Of a DNA stretch of 21,024 nucleotides, positions 15,688 to 21,024 are shown piece after piece. Below the pieces are notes generated by a model. That model was not told the origin of the DNA. It saw only the letters and a program-made list of their open reading frames with translations, and did not search any database. The DNA is from DASQVO01 sp035640715 (lineage in GTDB: Bacteria; Actinomycetota; Actinomycetes; Streptosporangiales; Streptosporangiaceae). The number at the start of each line of letters is the position of its first letter. Position 1 is the stretch's first letter. The stretch spans positions 1-21,024 of the forward strand of contig DASQVO010000533.1 of NCBI GenBank assembly GCA_035640715.1. The letters run 5' to 3'. The position numbers and the translations under genes were made by a program.

Positions 15688-16224
15688 GGTGACCACCTCC
15701 GTGATCTTCCTTCCGGCGACCCAGCCGTCCGCCAGCCGCCGTGAACCCATCATCCCCGCCGCTGAGGGAGAAGAGAGCCTTGCTAGCTGGTCTATCGCAG
15801 TCAGCGTCAGCCTCCATACGCCCCTACGCGATCCTTGCGGGATTAATACGGTTTCCTGTTGGCCGGGAATGGTTCTGCATACCCGCGGCGGGCCGGCAAC
15901 AGGCCGGTTGCTACGGGCCTGCGTGAGCCTGGTGACGGTGTCGAGCAGGCCGGGGAAACGCTGCTCGAACTCGGCGCGGCGTAGCCGCACGAAGGTACCG
16001 TTGCCCGCGTCGCGTTGCAGGATGAGGCCGGCCTCGCGGAGCACGCGCCAATGGTGGGTCTTCGTCGATTTCGCCACTGGCATCGGGAAAGATGCGCAGG
16101 CGCGCTCGCCGTCGTCGCGGTCGGCCGCCAGTTCGGCGATGACGGCGCAGCGCAGCGGATCGGCGAGCGCGCGGAACACCTGGCCTAGGTCGACCCGCTC
16201 GATCGGCGGCACGGGCACGTCCAT
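15688..16224 (-). CDS. ArsR-type helix-turn-helix regulator, no stop before the decarboxylase
   Basis: From the ATG at 16224 (GGGAG 4 bases upstream) the frame encodes an ArsR-type winged helix: LGQVFRALADPLRCAVIAELA, then PVAKSTKTHHWRVLREAGLI with the recognition helix, a wing with NGTFVRLRR, and FEQRFPGLLDTV near residue 110. Relatives end a few residues after this FPGLLD block. Here no stop follows: about 60 non-descript codons run in frame into the decarboxylase. Within that stretch are a 5-bp hairpin (15893-15907) and an AT-rich GTATTAAT. Either the stop was lost and a fusion is made, or the linker is an untranslated leader that is open by chance. Two palindromes upstream are probably its operator; autoregulation is inferred. 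Confidence 0.75.
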
Positions 16225-16243
16225 CAGGCTCCCGCTCGACATA

Positions 16244-16288
16244 GGTACGATCAATTTCGTACCTTATTGGTACGCAATAGATCGTACC
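16244..16288. promoter_or_regulatory. Duplicated palindromic operator GGTACG-N8-CGTACC
   Basis: Two identical inverted repeats, 16244-16263 and 16269-16288, each read GGTACG, eight bases, CGTACC. They are separated by TTATT, giving a 25-bp centre-to-centre distance. They fill the divergent space between the ArsR-type start (16224) and the HAD start (16302), so one protein could control both promoters. The two spacers differ, which argues that the outer arms are under selection. Confidence 0.75.
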
Positions 16289-16301
16289 TTGGAGATCCGG
16301 C

Positions 16302-16973
<672 letters not shown>

Positions 16974-16977
16974 GGCT

Positions 16978-17004
16978 GTCGCGCCGGCCCTGGATGGCGC
17001 CGAC
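16978..17004 (+). terminator. Hairpin after the HAD gene
   Basis: GTCGCGCC (16978-16985) pairs with GGCG-C-CGAC (16996-17004) with one bulged base and a 10-base loop, starting 5 bases after the HAD stop. No T-run. Confidence 0.35.
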
Positions 17005-17145
17005 GGCGGGTATGCCGGGACGTTTGCGGGAACGAGGATCGTGGCCCGGAAGACCGGCGGGATTGCCGGGCACCTGGAGGCTGGTCCGGGGAATCGGACG
17101 GCACGGGCCGGCCAGGCCAGTCATGCCAGCGGGGAGGGGCGGCAC

Positions 17146-18018
17146 ATGCGGGTGGGGCTGCACGCACTGGGCATAGGGGCAGGCGCCCAACCGGAGATCA
17201 TTCGGGCCGTGGCGGTGGCGGCTGAGGAAGCCGGGTTCGCCACTTTGTGGTCGGGGGAGCATGTCGTGCTGGTGGACGAGCCTAAATCCCGTTACCCGTA
17301 TTCCGCCGACGGCACGATTGCCGTCCGGCCTGACGCGGACTGGCTCGATCCGCTGCTTGGCCTGAGCTTCGCCGCCGCCGTAACGAGCCGGATCGGGCTG
17401 GCGACTGGGATTTTGCTGCTGCCGGAGCATAACCCGGTGCTAGCGGCCAAACAGGCCGCGACGCTGGACGTGCTGTCCGGGGGACGGTTCACGCTCGGAG
17501 TCGGAATCGGCTGGTCAGCCGAGGAATTCGCCGCGCTCGGCATCCCCTTCGCCCGGCGCGGCGAGCGCACGGCGGAGTATGCCGCGGTGATGCGGAAGCT
17601 GTGGGCCGAAGACACCGCCTCCTTCAGCGGCGAGTTCACACGGTTCGAAGCGGTGCGGGTCAATCCCAAGCCGGTGCGCGCGCGGCGCATCCCCATCGTC
17701 GTCGGGGGTAACAGCGATCCGGCGCTCAAACGCGCAGCGGCCTTCGGTGACGGCTGGTACGGCTTCAATCTCCAGACCGATGCGGTCACCGAACGAATTG
17801 GAGCACTGGCCGGATACTGCCGGCAGCACGGCCGTGATCTGAGCAAGCTGAGCGTGGCCGTGGCGCTCAGCGACGGACGTCCCGACGCGCTGCCCGAACT
17901 CGCCGCCACCGGCGTCAGCGAACTCGTCGTCGTAGCAACGCCGCCCGGAGACCCAGCCGCAGCCACCGCCTGGGTGGCGGAACTGGCAGACCACTGGGGC
18001 ACCGCGCACCGGCACTAA
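17146..18018 (+). CDS. LLM-class F420-type oxidoreductase
   Basis: This is a 290-residue luciferase-like TIM-barrel protein. Features are the N-terminal strand MRVGLHALGIG, GFATLWSGEHVV (30-41), the RIGLATGILLLPEHNPVLAAKQAATLDVLSGGRFTLGVGIGW core (82-123), which is the hallmark of the F420-dependent LLM group, and IPIVVGGNSDPALKRAAAFGDGWY (182-205). Such enzymes use reduced F420 or FMN for hydride transfer. The start is the ATG at 17146, with GGGGAGGGG 6 bases upstream; an in-frame GTG at 17041 would add 35 residues of non-conserved sequence. Cofactor choice and substrate cannot be read from the sequence. It converges on the beta-lactamase-like gene across a hairpin. Confidence 0.9.
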   Translation: MRVGLHALGIGAGAQPEIIRAVAVAAEEAGFATLWSGEHVVLVDEPKSRYPYSADGTIAVRPDADWLDPLLGLSFAAAVTSRIGLATGILLLPEHNPVLAAKQAATLDVLSGGRFTLGVGIGWSAEEFAALGIPFARRGERTAEYAAVMRKLWAEDTASFSGEFTRFEAVRVNPKPVRARRIPIVVGGNSDPALKRAAAFGDGWYGFNLQTDAVTERIGALAGYCRQHGRDLSKLSVAVALSDGRPDALPELAATGVSELVVVATPPGDPAAATAWVAELADHWGTAHRH

Positions 18019-18076
18019 CACCCAGCCAGCGGACGCTACTGCATCGACGCGCGACGTACCGCACTGCGGCATGACC

Positions 18077-18121
18077 GAGCGTGCCCGCAGCGGCCTGGAT
18101 CAGTCCGCATCCGGCACGCTC
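18077..18121. terminator. Convergent-gene hairpin
   Basis: GAGCGTGCC (18077-18085) and GGCACGCTC (18113-18121) form a perfect 9-bp inverted repeat with a structured 27-base loop. It sits between the ends of the LLM gene and the opposite-strand beta-lactamase-like gene, so it can serve both as terminator. No T-run. Confidence 0.5.
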
Positions 18122-18154
18122 AACTTCCCGGCCTGACGGCCTCGATCCGGTTTG

Positions 18155-19087
18155 CTACGGGATGTCCGGCAGGGCGGGGATGGTTTCATCGGGCCTTCCC
18201 CACGACGGGGACGAGGCCGATGAGGGGGTGCGTGCTGTGGTTCCGGGATTCAGGTCGCGGTTGATCACCCTGGCGATCGCCTCGACCGTGGCCACCCCGT
18301 AGGCCATGCTCGCGTTGTCCTGGGTCAGCACCGCAATGCTGTAACCGCCGCTGCGGCCGGTGAAGCAGCCGATGCTGTGAATGCGCCAGCCATGGGTGGC
18401 GCGGGGCAGCCAGCCGTTCTTGACGTGCACGGTCAGGCTGGCCGGTGCGCCGGCCGGGACACCCCACCGCTGGGAGGGTATGACATGGGCCATCAGGTTC
18501 AGCGCGTAGTTGCGTGAAGCAGTGTCGAGCACTGAGTTCGGGTGCAGCAGCAACCGCAGCAGGAGCACCTCGTTGTGGGCGGTGATCTGGGTCAGGCCCC
18601 AGTAACCGCCGGGTCCCAGAGCTGTCTGCCTCATCAGGGCCAGGTTCAGGAAGTGCTGGAGATAGCTCCGCCCCAGCTCGGCCCATAGCGCGGACGCGGC
18701 ATTGTTATCCGACCTGGTGATCATCGCCGTGGCCAGAGCGGCCTCGTTGCTAGTCAGGTACCTGTGCTGGTCCTCGGCCTTGCGGAGAAGCGCGCCGAGA
18801 ATCGTCACCTTTACCACGCTGGCGGAATCGAAATGCTCGGAACCGTTAAGCCAGCACGTCACCCCCATGCCGGGATCATCGACCCCGACCGCGACGGCGG
18901 AAACACGGCCGCGGTGGGCCGCCTGGATATCCCGGGTGAGCCTGGCCGCGAGCGCGGGGTGGGAGGACGACCCGCACACCGCCGAGGAGGCCGTGGACGC
19001 GCTGGCCGCTGGGGCCAGGAAGGGGACTGCCGCCGATCCCAGCAAGAGGGCCGCAACAGCCCGGACCGATCCACGCCAGAGCTTCAT
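18155..19087 (-). CDS. Secreted class A beta-lactamase-like serine hydrolase
   Basis: This 310-residue protein has a signal peptide (KLWR, hydrophobic 9-26, ASA cleavage near 28-30). The penicillin-binding/beta-lactamase motifs are SVVK (nucleophile Ser90, Lys93), SDN (126-128) and KNG (223-225) in VKNGWLP. The segment where class A lactamases carry the Glu166 general base (ExxLN) shows no such motif: LGPGGYWGLTQITAHN follows instead. Beta-lactam hydrolysis is therefore doubtful, and a carboxypeptidase- or esterase-like activity at the cell surface is more likely. Cysteines 38, 78 and 241 could form a disulfide. A Pro/Ser-rich tail follows residue 285. The ATG at 19087 is chosen for GGAGG 6 bases upstream; ATGs eight and ten codons earlier lack one. 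Confidence 0.85.
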   Translation of the reverse strand: MKLWRGSVRAVAALLLGSAAVPFLAPAASASTASSAVCGSSSHPALAARLTRDIQAAHRGRVSAVAVGVDDPGMGVTCWLNGSEHFDSASVVKVTILGALLRKAEDQHRYLTSNEAALATAMITRSDNNAASALWAELGRSYLQHFLNLALMRQTALGPGGYWGLTQITAHNEVLLLRLLLHPNSVLDTASRNYALNLMAHVIPSQRWGVPAGAPASLTVHVKNGWLPRATHGWRIHSIGCFTGRSGGYSIAVLTQDNASMAYGVATVEAIARVINRDLNPGTTARTPSSASSPSWGRPDETIPALPDIP

Positions 19088-19168
19088 CGCCATCCTCCGC
19101 ACCAGCCGTGTGATCACATGGGCGGGCTGTCAGGCCCAGTGATGGACGCGCCCGGTCCGGTTATGTGC

Positions 19169-19219
19169 GAAAAAGCCCAATCGCGGTCGCGTACGCAGGA
19201 TCGTACAGCCTGCGACCGC
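19169..19219 (-). terminator. Hairpin with T-run after the GNAT gene
   Basis: On the minus strand GCGGTCGC (19219-19212) pairs with GCGACCGC (19190-19183), with an alternative inner stem CGCAGG/CCTGCG. About 10 bases later comes TTTTT (19175-19171). This is the only hairpin in the window followed by a T-run. It is placed to end the GNAT transcript before the beta-lactamase-like gene. Confidence 0.5.
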
Positions 19220-19370
19220 TGCAGGCCAGCATTTCGGTATTACCGGACAAGCCGGATTTCAGACGACCCGGGAAGCCGCGGAGATCGGCGCCGGGTTCCC
19301 CGTTGCCATGACCATCTGGCCGGAGCGTCATCGGCCACCATCTGCACGTAGCGCCGGGAGCCGGCCATTG

Positions 19371-19961
19371 TTAGGCGGCGGCGAGATCAACCGAGACGTC
19401 GAGCACACCCAGCTCAGCCGGGGCGTACGACATGTGCCCGGTCCCGGCGAGCAGGGCCAGGGACGCGCGGTTGCCTGCCTCGACGGCCGCGCGAAGCCGC
19501 CTGACCGCCGCTGGGCGCCGCTGCATCAGCGCCGCGACGAGCGCCGCGCCGGCGCCGCGTCCCTGCCAGTCGTCGGCAACGGCGAAGGCGATGTCGGCCG
19601 TGGCGGGATCGGCGGAGTTCTGAAGGAGACGAGCGATGCCGGCCGGCCGCTCCTCGCCATCTGGCGGCAGCACGGTGAGGACGAGCGCTATGTGATGCAC
19701 CCCATCGACGCTGTCGACGAGGTAGCGGATCATTGAGTCGCTGAGGTCAGTGATCGGGGTGAGGAACCGGCGCCGCCGCGACTCAGGCGACATGCGGCGG
19801 AATATGTCGCGCACCGTCTCGGTATCGGTGGGCAGCAGCGGCCAGATCATCGCGGGAGTGCCGTCACGCAGAAGGAATTCGCCCGGCAGCATCTGATCAC
19901 CGGCGCTGAGGCGGGCCGTGCCGGGCGCAGTCGTAAGGCGTGGCGACGGGTTCTTCTCCAC
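19371..19961 (-). CDS. GNAT family N-acetyltransferase
   Basis: This 196-residue protein has the GNAT acetyl-CoA fold. LLRDGTPAMIWPLLPTDTETVRDIFRRMSPESRRRRFLTP (30-69) is the opening found in one actinobacterial GNAT group. Strand IALVLTV is followed by GIARL (108-112), the acetyl-CoA pyrophosphate loop DDWQGRGAGAAL (130-141, the Q/RxxGxG motif) and the AVEAGNRASLALLAGTGH segment (158-175). The start is uncertain: a GTG at 19961 has no ribosome-binding site, and an ATG at 19892 (residue 24) also has a weak one. The acceptor is unknown; related proteins act on amines or proteins. Confidence 0.88.
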   Translation of the reverse strand: MEKNPSPRLTTAPGTARLSAGDQMLPGEFLLRDGTPAMIWPLLPTDTETVRDIFRRMSPESRRRRFLTPITDLSDSMIRYLVDSVDGVHHIALVLTVLPPDGEERPAGIARLLQNSADPATADIAFAVADDWQGRGAGAALVAALMQRRPAAVRRLRAAVEAGNRASLALLAGTGHMSYAPAELGVLDVSVDLAAA

Positions 19962-20095
19962 ACATCAAGGATTGCAGCGCATGCGGCCCCGGCGCATCGG
20001 CGCCAGCGGTAATTTGCTGTCTCGCCTAGCCCGGCTAGCCGGATTCCTGCTACTCGGGGGAGCTGGATGATCGTCCCCCGCCGCTTGCCGGCGTC

Positions 20096-20878
20096 TCACC
20101 GCCCGCCGGCCGAAGGGAAGAAATGGGTCGTGGGGCGCTCCAGTCTCTGGCCGTCGAGGAAGATGTCGACCTTTTCGTTGTAGAAGGCGATCAGGCCGGC
20201 GATCGGTGACAGCTGGCGGGTCGGAAAGTCATAGGACCAAGCGAGGTCGGGATGGACGGTGCCGCCGGCACGGATCGACCAGTAGCCGCTTGTGGTGCCC
20301 TTGTAGGGGCACGAGGTGATGGTGCCTGTGGGGATTAGGTGCTCAAAGCTGACCTCTGTCCTGTTGATGTAGTACCGGGTGGGCAGCCCCGTCTCAAAGA
20401 CCATGACCGGTGACGACGACTCGGCCAGCACGGCACCCTCGAGCTCGACGCGCACCGGCCGGGCCGAGCGCAGCGCGTCGACCCGCACATACGGGTTGCG
20501 GGGGTGGACGAACACTTGCTCATCCTCCTCGAACCAGGCATCGAGGGCGGCCCACTCGAAGCGCACGGTGCCGCTCAGTCCATCGATCGGCGAGTCGGCG
20601 AGCAGTTTGGCCGCGCGCGGCCGGTGGGTTTCGCCGACGCGCAGCCCGTGCAGCTCAACCTTGCCGCGGCCGGTCTGCTGGGCATGTTCCTCCGGGACGA
20701 GCACACCGGGGCACACGTCGGCGGCCGGGATGTAGTACTGCGGGTAGTAGGGCCACTCCCACACATAGAGCGCCTGCGTGGTGTCGAGCACTACCTGCCC
20801 GGCGAGGAACGCCCGGATACGGCGCGGAACCGGCTCGACATGGTTGACCTCGGCGATCATCGCAGGATACCCGTTCAC
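20096..20878 (-). CDS. DUF427 protein with two tandem domains
   Basis: This is a 260-residue cytoplasmic protein built from two DUF427 (PF04248) copies. The first spans about residues 20-125 (RIRAFLAGQVVLDTTQALYVWE, then YYIP..DV, then FEWAALDAWFEEDEQVFVHPRNPY) and the second about 140-245 (RVELEGAVLAESSSPVMVFETGLPTRYYI, CPYKGTTSGYW at 190-200, then ARxDLAWSYDFP-like and NEKVDIFLDGQ). The second repeat keeps the CPYKGxxxYW block typical of the family, and the first has a diverged form. The domain is a small beta-sheet fold of unknown biochemical role, widespread in actinobacteria. The GTG start at 20878 has GGAGGAGGGG upstream. No neighbour suggests its role. Confidence 0.92.
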   Translation of the reverse strand: MNGYPAMIAEVNHVEPVPRRIRAFLAGQVVLDTTQALYVWEWPYYPQYYIPAADVCPGVLVPEEHAQQTGRGKVELHGLRVGETHRPRAAKLLADSPIDGLSGTVRFEWAALDAWFEEDEQVFVHPRNPYVRVDALRSARPVRVELEGAVLAESSSPVMVFETGLPTRYYINRTEVSFEHLIPTGTITSCPYKGTTSGYWSIRAGGTVHPDLAWSYDFPTRQLSPIAGLIAFYNEKVDIFLDGQRLERPTTHFFPSAGGR

Positions 20879-21007
20879 TTGCCCCCTCCTCCGGTACCGG
20901 GCACGTCAGGGGCGGATTTCACGGCGGTGGCCCCGCCCCGGAATGCGCCTCTTCATGAAACAGGATGCGCGAGATCGCAGTCGCGTGCATCACGCATTCG
21001 CGTAGTT

Positions 21008-21024
21008 CCGCCCAGACAGGGCGG
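21008..21024. repeat. Hairpin at the right edge
   Basis: CCGCCC-AGACA-GGGCGG is a perfect 6-bp inverted repeat ending at the last base, and it may continue outside the window. It lies about 130 bases upstream of the DUF427 gene and could be a terminator of a neighbouring gene. Confidence 0.3.

Overview
The window is very GC-rich, and nearly all recognised genes use G or C at third codon positions. Several families are typical of actinomycetes: an F420-type luciferase-like oxidoreductase, a two-repeat DUF427 protein, an actinobacterial YnfA protein, an alkylglycerone-phosphate-synthase-like flavoprotein paired with an acyl-CoA synthetase, and a Tat-exported acetamidase/formamidase. The most likely source is a high-GC actinobacterial chromosome (Streptomyces or Streptosporangiales-like); the genus cannot be fixed from this sequence. 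No tRNA, rRNA, CRISPR array or intact mobile element was seen.

Left edge (1-1830): a decayed, possibly IS630-like transposase tail runs into a 5'-truncated PIG-V-type membrane glycosyltransferase. A conserved multi-pass membrane protein with HFHH, LDEFA and DVYW motifs follows.

Amidase region (1796-4687): a Tat-exported acetamidase/formamidase faces a divergent alpha/beta hydrolase. Just upstream of the amidase are a 19-bp tandem repeat and an adjacent 12-bp palindrome. A small GC3-rich ORF follows the amidase.

Middle (4835-9351): a DUF1992 protein, a small secreted protein with a phased direct repeat in front of it, an SDR overlapping YnfA tail to tail, an aldo/keto reductase facing a decayed XRE/MmyB-type regulator, and a SAM methyltransferase.

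Lipid and amine block (9375-16224, minus strand): an ArsR-type regulator, a 915-residue Orn/Lys/Arg-type PLP decarboxylase, an AGPS-like FAD oxidase and an acyl-CoA synthetase. The last two overlap by ATGA and form a clear translationally coupled pair. The regulator and the decarboxylase share one frame with no stop between them.

Right part (16244-21024): two identical 20-bp palindromes (GGTACG-N8-CGTACC) separate the ArsR-type regulator from a divergent HAD hydrolase. Then come an LLM-class F420-type oxidoreductase, a secreted class A beta-lactamase-like serine hydrolase, a GNAT acetyltransferase and a two-repeat DUF427 protein.

Most genes are single transcription units for redox, hydrolytic or transfer enzymes, with terminator-like hairpins at several ends. 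I did not find a clearly new multi-gene system. The best leads are the duplicated operator with the regulator-decarboxylase continuity, the repeat-controlled exported amidase with altered family motifs, and the AGPS/acyl-CoA synthetase operon.
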